Of a stretch of DNA of 64,000 bases, positions 1-10,394 are shown piece after piece (the stretch's first letter is position 1; every line of letters starts with the position of its first letter). Location: assembly GCF_963678635.1 (NCBI RefSeq), contig NC_087070.1, positions 17,269,318 to 17,333,317 on the forward strand, given 5' to 3'. Source of the stretch: Symsagittifera roscoffensis. Taxonomy: Eukaryota > Xenacoelomorpha > Acoela > Convolutidae. The translations under genes and the position numbers were made by a program. The notes beneath the pieces were generated by a model. The model worked only from the letters and a program-made list of their open reading frames with translations, made no database searches and had not been told where the DNA came from.

Positions 1-1989
1 GCAGACACGAAAAATAAAGGATACCAAGAAATAATGTTTTTCGATTGGAAAATACAACTCGAAAAAATACAACTCACACGAGATTTATCTGATAATACAA
101 TGATCTATCAAGGAATCCGACTACCTTGTAAAAATGATCAAGGATATTGCGACCCTACAACAAGAACACAAGCAACAATTGTTTGGTTCCCCGAAGACAC
201 ATGTACAACATTTCAAGTAGCAAAAATACACGCTCGTATGATAAAATTTCACGAAAAATATTTCATACAATCAATTCCATATGAACAAGTCCATCCATCA
301 CGCAAACTAAGTTCCGATTTTAGAAACATAGACAATATAGAAAATAAATTGACACGTTTTCAAATATATCAAGAAACAGAACTTGCATGTAAATACAGGA
401 ATCCACTTCACAGAACACAATACTCTGAAATATTAGTTGAATATGAAAAAGGATTCGACATGACCACTGGTAAAGTAAAAATCGACCCATACGCCACAGG
501 TCATCCTCTAAACGAAGGAACATCCTATATACCAGTTAATTTTCAAAAAAGCAACGGACAACCTGGTGGACATCTAAAACCTTCTGACACCAGAAGCACA
601 CGCTTACAAGAATTATCACTAATGAATACTACATATTTTGGTAATATCCACTATGATATTCATTTGGATATGAAACTAGACTATACAATTAGCCGCATTT
701 TTCAAGAAATGTCACTCTCCGAATTAGAAACACTACATCAACTATGCGAATTAGAACGAACACAAATACTACAATCACTTGCACTAGCAGTATTAAAAAT
801 ACCCTACGCAGGATACTTATTATCAGGAAATAGATCAAATTTTTTAGACTACGAAGGAAACATTTTATGGTTTTATACTTGTACTAAAAAAGTATCACCA
901 CTATACGTTTTTGAAGATAAACGATGTTATAAAAGGATCCCTATCTTTTATAAGAATAAAGTACATTTCGTGGATACACTTTCACGAAGAACCTATTTCT
1001 GGGATACCGCAGTCCCATGTGGATCAGAAAATAGCCACAATGTAGTACAACTAAACCCTGATGAAAACAAATATTATCTTCTCACTCCATATCCCACATT
1101 AATGCAATCACTCAAAAAATTTTCACCAGAAAGCATTCGCGCTATTGCTCGAAACCCAAATATAGACTTACAATCAATAGGAATCTATTCAAAATCAGAT
1201 ATTCAACATCACATTAGAACACAACAATTCCAAGAATTATTAACACAAATGGACACTATACAAAGACAATCAATAGACCAAAATTTACGCAAACTTGCAG
1301 AAACTGCAGGATTTGCCGATATCTACACGCAAGACTATAGCGGATATTTTAAAGACATTAAAGATTATATATATCTAAACGGCGAAAAATACCGTCCCCA
1401 AGATATATCACCAATTAACATTTTTAGCTTTGTTACACTCAAAAATGAGATCCTAGATTTTCTAGGATGGCCCTACTACATCTTAGAAAAATTGACTATT
1501 TTATACGCAATGTTTAACTTTATTGGATTTCTTTTCTCACTCTTAAAAGGAATCTACAATACATGTGCTATACACACACAAGTAAACAGACAAGCAAGCG
1601 TAGCACGCATACTTTTTGCAGGATTTTTTGGAATTTTTTCCACATCTATAAACAAAATTCTTTTAGACGCACAAATAAAAGAATATAACACAAAAATAAC
1701 AACACGACAAAATACATACGACGAAGAACATAACAATGTCGACCCACAGCCAACGGCACCACAATTACCACCCCTACCAAATAACCATCCACTATCCCTA
1801 GTCCCACGAAATTTTAGAAATTTAGCAATCACACATAATCCAAACTTAAGACTCACCACATCACAAAGTCCCGTCCAACATATAATGACACATCAATCAC
1901 AAGATGATAATACTTACGAACAAATTATTGAACAACCACATACCACCGCTTTTCAATCTCAAAATAATAATTTTTTTAGCCCACGATGA
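1..1989 (+). CDS. env: Env-like glycoprotein, C-terminal part (copy A, N-terminus outside window)
   Basis: The frame is open from base 1; the first ATG (34) is internal, because the copy C counterpart has about 220 more residues upstream, including a signal peptide. Visible, numbered from that ATG: a Cys-containing ectodomain; a Leu-rich amphipathic stretch at about 213-250; a Cys-rich segment with YTC, CYKRIPI, FVDTLSRR and PCGS motifs at about 280-335; a long hydrophobic membrane segment at about 476-512; a second weaker one at about 525-545; and a Pro-rich tail with a PQLPPLP motif. This is the layout of a retroviral or errantivirus-type surface glycoprotein with a cytoplasmic tail. The stop TGA overlaps the ATG of the next ORF (ATGA at 1986-1989). 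The reading frame is undamaged here, whereas copies B and C are broken. The lineage of origin is not established; a class III or chuvirus-like origin is only a guess. Confidence 0.75.
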   Translation, partial: ADTKNKGYQEIMFFDWKIQLEKIQLTRDLSDNTMIYQGIRLPCKNDQGYCDPTTRTQATIVWFPEDTCTTFQVAKIHARMIKFHEKYFIQSIPYEQVHPSRKLSSDFRNIDNIENKLTRFQIYQETELACKYRNPLHRTQYSEILVEYEKGFDMTTGKVKIDPYATGHPLNEGTSYIPVNFQKSNGQPGGHLKPSDTRSTRLQELSLMNTTYFGNIHYDIHLDMKLDYTISRIFQEMSLSELETLHQLCELERTQILQSLALAVLKIPYAGYLLSGNRSNFLDYEGNILWFYTCTKKVSPLYVFEDKRCYKRIPIFYKNKVHFVDTLSRRTYFWDTAVPCGSENSHNVVQLNPDENKYYLLTPYPTLMQSLKKFSPESIRAIARNPNIDLQSIGIYSKSDIQHHIRTQQFQELLTQMDTIQRQSIDQNLRKLAETAGFADIYTQDYSGYFKDIKDYIYLNGEKYRPQDISPINIFSFVTLKNEILDFLGWPYYILEKLTILYAMFNFIGFLFSLLKGIYNTCAIHTQVNRQASVARILFAGFFGIFSTSINKILLDAQIKEYNTKITTRQNTYDEEHNNVDPQPTAPQLPPLPNNHPLSLVPRNFRNLAITHNPNLRLTTSQSPVQHIMTHQSQDDNTYEQIIEQPHTTAFQSQNNNFFSPR

Positions 1990-3779
1990 GCCGCCAACTT
2001 GGATCACTCCATCGATCAAATTCCCATCCAACCAACCTTACCTCTTCAATCCCAATAATACCACTTTTTGCTTTTCCACCACCCGATTTTCCATCTAGCA
2101 ATGTAACATCAGGCATGAATTCCGACACTAACTCACAAATTTCAGTTTTATACTCCATTTCACAGCTAAATAACCCGAATATTGAAACCCCCGACGAATT
2201 TGCCGACTCAGAACCATCTCCATCCAATAATTTTCATAACCCTTCTAATTTTTCTCAACCTCCTTTTCAACCCATATTGTCCAATAACCCTGACCCAATC
2301 ACTCCGACACCCTCTTATGCTTCCCAAGTTACCCCAACCTACTCCTCATACCATTCTGACCAATCATCTCCAGACACCCCCCGAATCTCCCCAGAGCTAG
2401 ACAATTTTATTACCCTCCAACAACAACCCTACCACCTTAACACCCCGACCATAAACCAAATCTCCTCCACTACAACTTCATCCAATCCCCCTACACCCTC
2501 TTCAAATTATACTGAATCATTAGCACCATCATCCACATCAACTGAATCCTCACTCAACACTAATAGAGCTTACCGCACTTTTAAAAGAAAGTTCCCCAAC
2601 CATCCTTTCCCAGCAAAACCAGGAACAGCCCGTGAATACATCAACCACCCCCAGCATACTAACACTAGAGAATTTTTAGCTATCACTTTACCCTCATTTC
2701 CACAATACACCTTAAACACCCCTCATGACGCTAACGAAACACGCAACTTTGTAGACGAATACGTTTTAATGCCCACTCTCTCTTGGACCTCATACTATCA
2801 TTTCACTAACCCTCTTTGCTTACCTTTAACCAACACATCCATCGATATAGACCGAAACAAAGACATGCTATATCGACTAACTACACCACTCACCGCTAGA
2901 CAATTTACTTACGTAGGATATAAAAAATCACTAAAAATACACACTGCACCTAGAGCTAATGAATATACACTAGAATACTACGATCACAACATCATCAGAG
3001 CTAACCAAGATCAATTCTTAGACGACGATCGCTTCGCTAACCCACAAATCACCGAGAAATTTTTCATCAAGACACCATATGTATTTACACTAAACATCTT
3101 CGACCGAAAGTTTGATCACATTATTTCAGAAGCACTAACAAGCACACAAGCGTACGAAAGTTTTAAAGAACGCTTCCAAATCTTTTCACTAACCTTTCAT
3201 TTCCTTGCACCACACGAAAGAGATTTACACTGCTCACACGATATTATGTTGCGAACTAAACAAACACATACATACAGTTACTATCGTTTCATCCAAAATC
3301 ACTTTGACCTCCACACACCCTCTAGACAACCACACCATCGCTTTCAATTCATCAATTCAAAATACACTTCACCGTATTTCCTAAATTTCACATATTGTAT
3401 TAAAGATACTAACCTTCATGGTATTCTTCGTAACTATGACCCCATAACCCAAATGTACATTTTCTGCCCCATCACCAAGACCTTCAACGCCGAAGAATCC
3501 CGACCCTTCCTTATCCCGCACGAGTTTGTACAGCCTATAGAAATCCCCATTTTAGAATTCATCCACAACACTAAATTTAACCACAAATTATATAACTTAA
3601 TCCAAAACACACCTTATGAGTTTGCAGTAGGCACTGAAGAACTAACCACTATTAAGGCACTTCAATTGCTTTGGCCACTGCTTCAAACTAAAAATATCAT
3701 CCGCATCTTAGCTAAACTACTAACAACTTCAGAACTAATTCACGATATCTTCCCCCACGGTTTTTTCCCCGACGACTAA
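1986..3779 (+). CDS. ORF3, unknown protein encoded downstream of env (copy A, intact)
   Basis: A 597-residue ORF whose ATG overlaps the env stop by 4 nt (ATGA). Residues 1 to about 195 are low-complexity, rich in Pro, Ser, Thr and Asn. The remaining roughly 400 residues look globular, rich in aromatic residues and His, with no signal peptide or membrane segment. I recognise no domain. Ty3/gypsy elements usually end with env, so a large gene beyond it is unusual. The homologue in copy C (51950-50145) keeps the same start overlap and length but has one nonsense codon. It is followed three bases after the stop by a consensus splice donor. Function unknown: it may be an accessory or structural protein of the element, or a final exon of a spliced product. 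Confidence 0.75.
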   Translation: MSRQLGSLHRSNSHPTNLTSSIPIIPLFAFPPPDFPSSNVTSGMNSDTNSQISVLYSISQLNNPNIETPDEFADSEPSPSNNFHNPSNFSQPPFQPILSNNPDPITPTPSYASQVTPTYSSYHSDQSSPDTPRISPELDNFITLQQQPYHLNTPTINQISSTTTSSNPPTPSSNYTESLAPSSTSTESSLNTNRAYRTFKRKFPNHPFPAKPGTAREYINHPQHTNTREFLAITLPSFPQYTLNTPHDANETRNFVDEYVLMPTLSWTSYYHFTNPLCLPLTNTSIDIDRNKDMLYRLTTPLTARQFTYVGYKKSLKIHTAPRANEYTLEYYDHNIIRANQDQFLDDDRFANPQITEKFFIKTPYVFTLNIFDRKFDHIISEALTSTQAYESFKERFQIFSLTFHFLAPHERDLHCSHDIMLRTKQTHTYSYYRFIQNHFDLHTPSRQPHHRFQFINSKYTSPYFLNFTYCIKDTNLHGILRNYDPITQMYIFCPITKTFNAEESRPFLIPHEFVQPIEIPILEFIHNTKFNHKLYNLIQNTPYEFAVGTEELTTIKALQLLWPLLQTKNIIRILAKLLTTSELIHDIFPHGFFPDD

Positions 3780-3782
3780 CAG

Positions 3783-3861
3783 GTAAGTATGAATTAAATG
3801 AATATAACTAACTAATTAAAATATTAAAAAACTCACCATTCTTTATTCATGTTTTCTTTAG
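3783..3861 (+). promoter_or_regulatory. Putative small intron just downstream of ORF3 (copy A)
   Basis: Immediately after the ORF3 stop is CAG|GTAAGTATG, a near-perfect 5' splice site. About 78 bases on is TTTTCTTTAG, a good 3' splice site. Both sites are kept in copy C (donor near 50140, acceptor near 50065 on the minus strand) despite scattered substitutions between them. The donor could serve this short intron or a longer splice into the terminal region. Basis: consensus match in both copies; use is inferred. Confidence 0.5.
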
Positions 3862-5780
3862 ATTTTTAGCCTTCATCTTCGATCATCTGAAAAATTCACA
3901 AAAGAAAAATAAAAAATAGCAAACTTCTTCAAAACTGTTTAAGACCCTTTTAACTTTTGCACCAACAATTAAATAAATATAATACCAATGCAGTAAATTA
4001 ATTTATAAAATTTTCCCCCAAAGCAATAAATCTACATATGATGAAAATTTGTATCTTAAAATTCCCCCATTACTAGCAGTAAATTTCCAAATTCTATGCA
4101 GTAAATTAATAAAATGCAATTGCAGTACTAACCTTTTGATATTTTCATTCATTCGCACAGAAATTCTATCCACACTCACACAGCTCGCCCACGAAGAATT
4201 GTTTAAAATAATGAATTTCAGTTTCAAGTTTTCACACTCAACAACTCTAACATATAATAACAAGTTTCAAACTTTCCTTTAACCCGGTTGGAAAGGAATC
4301 ATATACTAAACAAAACTAACCAACGCAGCTTACTAAATACCACAAATCATAAAATAACAGCATGACTTAGAAAAGGAAACCAACGGTACCCAAACCGGAT
4401 TAACCCAGTTTAAAACTGGATAATTTATTCTTTTGAAGACTATTACAAAGTCTTAGAAAGAGATAATAAAACACAAAAAAGTCGAAAGACAAACCCATAC
4501 CACAAACAATTTGCTTTTTGGAAAAAGTACATAACCAACAAGACATAAGTAAAACCACAACAAACCCAACATAAAATGTTGTCACATAACAGGACTCCTC
4601 ATAAAAACCGCATGAAATCATACTCCCACACCTGGCCTAACCCACCAGGAAAGGACGTCCTGAGCATGCTCTATAGCCGGCCTAACCCACCGCGCTACAT
4701 CCACGCTTTGTGACCACACCTTTATTTTTAATAAGAGCTACTCAAGGGTGAGTAACTCTTCAAAATAACCGAACTAAAACAAAAAGCTTTTGTGAAAACA
4801 ACTAACTAAAATCATTATTAAAAAATATTAAACTAATAAAAGTTTTATAAAATGTAAAATCACATGATGCAATATATAGATCAGAATACAACACCAAGGA
4901 CGAACATCAAAAGACAAGACGACCTCACTACACTCGAGAGAGAATGACCAACTACAATCGATATGCCGCTCACAATCACAACTCAAAGGATTTAGAGTAC
5001 GACTTGACTTCGCAGAAAAGGACTTCATTGAACTAGACCAATGACCACCTCGATGTTCAAGTATACGTACAGATCCGAGTAACCAGGCATCCCCTCCATG
5101 CACAATCTCCACGCCATTCCCGAGCTAGATCAAACACAAAAGAAGTTCTCTCCGAAGAACAGAAAAACCTGACATAGCCAACCATTCTGAAACCAGAATT
5201 GATGCTGTTGCAGAGACTCAGTCGTTGTCACAAGAAGAACACAACGTCTTGTGTCCTCAATTCCAGATCCCTGGAACTTCCTTAACAAAAAGGAAACAAA
5301 AGAAAAATGATGTTCGCCAAATACCAACGTCCATCATCCATCCTTGAACTACAGAAGAACTGTTCTAAAAAACTCTGTAAAACCCGGATGGGTGGAACCT
5401 GATCTAAACTATATTTTATGATTGGATAAATTAAATGTTTTACCAATGTAAAGTATTTAATATTAACCAATCATGATCCATCTAACTAACAACCCACTTA
5501 TTTGTAAGTGCTGAAGTTACTTGTAATTTCAGCACCAGAGAGATTTGAATTTAACTTAGAAATTAGTTGGACTCTCCCGAGCACTTCAGCAGCCGCAATA
5601 AACCAGTATACCCTAGATCTATTGAGCCTAGCAGAGACTAGTTAAACAACCTGAGACTAGATAGTATAAGAGTAAGATTAGGATCGGTATTAGACTAAGA
5701 AGTTGCACGAATCTATCCGGCCGAAAATAAGATAGCGTGACGAGCAGACGGTGTACCCTATCCGAAATTACTCTATGAGT
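3862..5780 (+). repeat. 3' terminal non-coding region and presumed 3' LTR of copy A
   Basis: This roughly 1.9-kb segment is nearly the same, base for base, as the reverse complement of 48143-50065 beside copy C. Both copies stop matching after CTCTATGAGT, which marks the end of the element at about 5780. Purine-rich tracts (about 3897-3917 and 4370-4381) are possible polypurine tracts, but with no 5' LTR in the window the U3 start cannot be fixed. An AATAAA near 5598 fits a polyadenylation signal about 180 bases from the end. The expected terminal TG/CA dinucleotides are not obvious. ORFs inside it are short and look non-coding. Confidence 0.6.
5508..5535 (+). promoter_or_regulatory. Conserved LTR stem-loop (copy A)
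   Basis: A 13-bp stem closed by a 2-nt loop (GTGCTGAAGTTAC / GTAATTTCAGCAC) with one G-T wobble. Equivalent hairpins lie at 48388-48415 in copy C and 43297-43324 in a diverged LTR-like sequence. Confidence 0.55.
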
Positions 5781-7088
5781 TATACACCCCAGTCCTAACT
5801 CACTATTGTCTATGAAAAAAGCAATAACTGAATTCAAGGAATTGCCAGTTTATTATAGAGCTAACCATGATAGTTGATTTTTTTCCGATGGAGGTTTTTC
5901 GAACCGCGTGAAATTTTAAGAAACAGTTTAGTTTTGAAAACTTATCACGTTGAACTATTCATTATCTCGCAGAAAGTGTCCCACCGCATGAGCTTATGTC
6001 TTCCTTTTTTAAGCAGTTTCTCGAAAATGAATTAAAATTTTGGCCTCAAAAAGCTTGGGGCCCCTATTACCCACATAGTAATTTTGCGACAACGCGCCCA
6101 AACTCATTGAGACATATGAGGTGATTACCTTTGCATTTTTTGATTCAAATTGAAAATAAACTTTTGTTTTAGAAAGCTTCATCGTCATTGCTGAAATTTC
6201 AATTAAACTTTTGTGTCAGAGCAAATCCCAAACTGCTAACGCTGCATTACGTTTTTGTTTCAGCAAGTTCTCTTGTTCACAAATTAAAAAAAAAACGTAT
6301 TAAAACAATCCAAGTACAAACATTCTACTACTTTCTTAAAAAATTGAGGCAATAAACATTGCTTACTAATTTTCAATTGACATATTAGCAAAACAAATCA
6401 TATTCAAACTAAAGAAAAAAAACCATTTCATATGATAATTTATAGCTTATACAAAGTTGAAGCTCCGAATTTATTAAAAAGCGCATTTTGGGGAGGGGGG
6501 AGGGGGGATGGGGGAGAGGGGAGGGGGAGAGGGGAGAGTGAGGGGGAGGGGGGATTGTACTGTTGATTTAATAGAAACTACAAGTAGTTTGAACGTTCAA
6601 CAAAAACTCATCAAGCTAAATTTTCAGCAAAAACTTCATGCAGGCATTTTTGCGGATCTGCAACAAATTTTGGCCAAAATATGTGCTTTTGGCTTTTATC
6701 TTTAAGCGATTCAACATTTTTTTGTGTTCAGTTTCACCGCAATTTTTTAGATGTTCTCCAATAAAATACGCTTATGCGCGACTGTTTATTTACTTTTCAA
6801 GAAAATTTTAAATTTTAGTAGGAAACATGGAAGGAAAAGTAGCGAGACTCAATTTTCTGCTGCTCTTTTAGTTTTTTATAGGGTATTTTTTTTCTGAAAA
6901 CTTAGTACAAAGCAAATTCGCATAGTTTTACGATGATTTTACCATAATTCCTATCTTTTTGTTTTTGCTCTTTCAACGATTACATGTAGATATCCGCACT
7001 GGAGTTTATTGAACAAAAATATATAATAATGAAAAATTGTTACTAGAATGTTGTCATTATATTCCGTTATTGATGCAAACTTAGATAT
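5781..7088. other. Intergenic AT-rich DNA, no gene seen
   Basis: Host flank to the right of copy A. Reading frames are short and fragmentary. The only notable structure is a G-rich tract described separately at 6489-6555. Confidence 0.6.
6489..6555 (+). repeat. G-rich low-complexity tract with quadruplex potential
   Basis: About 65 bases made almost only of runs of 4-6 G separated by single A, GA or AT, in otherwise AT-rich DNA. Many G4-forming registers are possible on the + strand. It can also arise by slippage. Confidence 0.7.
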
Positions 7089-7096
7089 AAAAATGA

Positions 7097-7750
7097 GGGG
7101 CTAGGTCTTTTACCAGACCGACCTTTTACCAGACCACAAGACAATAGTTCAATTACGATGAATTAGAACAAACAAAACTTTGCTGAGAAACCGTTGTGGC
7201 GTCCCTCATGCTTGAGGACCGAATGCTTGAAATTAATTTTAGCTTACTAAGAGCCAATCAGAGTTGAGTATTCAAAATCTCAAAATAAATCGTGAAAATC
7301 TCAAAGTAAGAAAATAAATCCAGGCCATTAGTGTTAAAACTGGCCGATTAGATAATAATCAGATGAGTTTTCAAGACTAAAAAAATCTAATGATTTTGAC
7401 CTCATTGATCTTGAGGATTCTCTGAGTAGTATTGCGGTTGTAACCCGCAATTTGTAATATTTTTGATGATTTTCCAATGATCTAATACATTTTCTGTTAA
7501 TATTGACTTCGGTTTTGCGAGAAAGGCATTTAGCCAATAGAAACGCTTAGCAATTTTGATTGGTTGAAATTTTTCAAGCATTCGGTCCTTCAAGCATGAG
7601 AACTATCCCCAGAAACCGTTAAATCATTGTCTTTAACCAGACTAAACGGCGTCATTACATCTGTCAATCAAATTTGCCTATCGAGTCTGGTAAAAAATCC
7701 ATGTTTTAACTTTTCTGGTAAAAGGTCGGTCTGGTAAAAGGTCGATCCCC
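7097..7750. mobile_element. Non-autonomous hAT-like MITE with 8-bp target duplication
   Basis: The ends are inverted repeats sharing CTTTTACCAGACCGACC (left 7097-7130, right 7715-7750), each starting GGGG. Both sides are flanked by the same octamer AAAAATGA (7089-7096 and 7751-7758), a target-site duplication of hAT length. A second internal inverted pair (around 7196-7232 and 7566-7600, sharing GCATTCGGTCC or its complement) makes this a foldback element. No transposase ORF is present, so it would need an enzyme in trans. Confidence 0.8.
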
Positions 7751-7758
7751 AAAAATGA

Positions 7759-8799
7759 TTATACTGTCATTAAAAACGATTATTTCCGTAAAAACACAAT
7801 CAATTGAAATCCATTGTAGTGGATTATAATGTGTTTAAATTCCCTTAAAATTGAATATCAAGGAATAAAATCTTGTTCTTTTTTACAATTTATTGGCAAA
7901 ACTTTGCACTTTAAATTTTTGCTCTTAGACATTTGTCTAAAAAATGGATGTTTAACCGCCCCTCCCTCATATCCTTTTACGTGCTCACCACGCCTGCAAT
8001 TACTATTTACCCCAACCCGCACCTTCAAAATAGATCGGGGAGAGTTAAAATCAGTATAAATTGGAGACGAAAAACGACACAATCTCATGGTATCTGATGT
8101 ACCGTACCGTGTATTAATCCAAAAAACAACTGTTAGGTTTTAAAAATACTGCCGTGTATATGAATTTTATAGAAAAATTGACAAAAAAGTTGATTTTAAT
8201 CCATTATTATTGATAATAATTCTTTAAAAAGGATTTTTTTTTGAAAATCAATTAATTTAGATATTTAGAGAGACTGGCTATCAAAATAATCAAAGTTCAA
8301 AATAATTAAATTTTATCTATGAAACTCAGTGCCGGTAGCTTTTTATGATTGACTTTAGTTATAGAGATAATAGGCCTCTATTATGTTTTGCCTCTGCTCT
8401 TGCTGTGATACTATGTCTCTATTTAGTTATAAATGAAAAAAAAAATTTTGTTTTGTTTTGAAACTATTCTGGGCCACACTTAAGCAAAGAAGTAAAGTTT
8501 TCGATGGAAACAAAAACTGACATAAACTCTTGCACAATATCGAAACGTTTAGCCTGAAAAATTCAAATTTGAAGTCAGTTGAAAATTAAAACTGCAGCCA
8601 ATCTTTTGGTTCAACCGTACAAATTATCCTCTAAATGACCTACCGAAAAGTTTACTTCCCAAGCAAGTACTAGTTATGAAAAAATCTCTGTATAAAATAA
8701 GCATTTCATGCAAACGCAATAAAATAAATATTATGAATCCCATTTTTGTTTTCAAAGGCTACGAAACTAGTTAAGTCGACCTTTTATTTATGTTTCGAT
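7759..8799. other. Intergenic AT-rich DNA, no gene seen
   Basis: Only short random-looking frames on both strands. No structure recognised beyond homopolymer runs. Confidence 0.5.
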
Positions 8800-9287
8800 T
8801 ATTGTTCCGACTTTCGTAACGAAAGTAACGGAATATTTGTGCTCGGGTAGGTTTTTTTTTCTTCAGACAAATTTCGACTTTTTAACTAGCCGTTTTTGAC
8901 AAAATTTTTTTTATCAGTCAAAAGTTATTTTTATTTTGAGCTTAAATTTGAAAACTATTTCACCTGTGATCAATTTTTGTAAAAATCTTGGGGTCTAAAG
9001 ATTGCCAATTTGGGCAATTTGAGACAATTAACGCGCGATATATTTCGCGGTTTTGAGGAGATTTGATCCGTCTTAGACATCGTTCCAAATTGGTTGAAGG
9101 AAGCTTAATTGCCATAATTGATTTGTTACTAGTTGCGAAATCTCTCACTTTATGCTTTATATGGCGTGTGGGGTGATGTCTTTTACAAAAAACTCCCAAA
9201 CTAAAAAAAAAAACAAATTCGTTTTGTTTTATTACATTTAGTTTTTTTTATGTTATTAATGCTCCATATACTTTAAAAGGCAGTCAG
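8800..9287 (+). mobile_element. HINE/Helentron-like short element, copy H1
   Basis: Starts with ATTGTTCCGACTTTCG and follows the family consensus (CGGAATATTTGTGCTCGGG, then the conserved ATGGCGTGTGGGG block) to a decayed end near GGCAGTCAGC. The terminal 3' hairpin is missing. It lies directly upstream of the truncated retroelement copy B. Confidence 0.7.
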
Positions 9288-9299
9288 CAACCAAATTGA

Positions 9300-10330
9300 C
9301 GATTGATTAGTTTTCAGTGTTTGCAAACGCTTATTGGAACCAGTTCAGATTGAAAACGAATACGAAACACCAATAGAACCAAATTATTACCAAAATAATC
9401 ATAAAAATCTCCAAAACCCTGATAATATTTAAGAAATAATCGACTACATTGAACAAGAACTTAAAGAAAGTGTATATCAAAACGCATCAAACAAAATACA
9501 ACTACCCAAAGAAAAAATTTGGACAATACTACTTCTTTTAGAAAGTCCAAAGAATAAAGATTTTCAATTACCAGACCTCGAAACTGATTTTTTAATAGAC
9601 TAAGGATCAGAATCAAATATATTAAGTATTCCCACTTGGAACGAGATACAAACTTTACATCCAAATATAATACCCTCAAAAACATCAAGCAAATGAGCTA
9701 CAGCACAAGGATCAAGTTTAACTAACTTCGGAAAAAACCAACTATTCCTTATTCCCACTCGAACAATGGAACAGAATAAATCCTTAACCAAACCCTTCAA
9801 ACAAACATTCCATATCACAGATATAAAACACAATTTTCTTGGAATACTATTTATCACTAAATATACTCCTGCTATTAGTATTTTAAATAGTAAAATACAC
9901 ATAAAAGATAAATACACAAAAATAAAAAACTCATCACTACATTTTTTCAAAGACTAAATAAACAACCACCATTTTTCTCAAAAGTCTATCCTATATATAA
10001 CCAAGCACGAAAACACCTGAAACCACTAGCAGGATATGTATATAACTTTTCAGTAAATCAACTCTATCAATATAGCATGAAACAAAATAAACAACTGATA
10101 TATATGTCAGATCTTGAATTCAAACTAATTCCCAAATTTTTCCGAGTAACAATTTCATCCATAAAAAACACGAAAAACACAAATTCAGATATCATTTCAC
10201 TACATATATACAAGAATTCTCCATACAAAATAACAGTACTTCTAGGACTTCTAGGTTATTGCGAAACAAATGCAACAATCTCTCCCACATTAGAAGTAGC
10301 ATATAAAGTAAATATATTTTTTTGAAAATT
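9300..10330 (+). pseudogene. gag-pro: Gag-protease C-terminal remnant (copy B)
   Basis: It matches the last third of the copy C Gag-protease frame, beginning near IENEYE and continuing through the aspartic protease region. The catalytic DSGA motif reads D-stop-GS here (TAA at about 9601), and further stops and frame changes follow. The TRTMEQNKS, FHITDIKHN and GYCETNATISP blocks still align with copy C. The N-terminal Gag, zinc knuckle and 5' LTR are absent, so the copy is 5'-truncated. Confidence 0.8.
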
Positions 10331-10394
10331 ATTAGATAAATGTCAATCAACAATTACGGATACAATAAGTGATAAAAAACGGAACACAGACAAT

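Noticed and set aside
4828-5112. 94-aa antisense ORF in the terminal region of copy A, also in copy C (48811-49077)
   Set aside because: Conserved only because the two copies are nearly identical DNA; no start context, domain or selection evidence.
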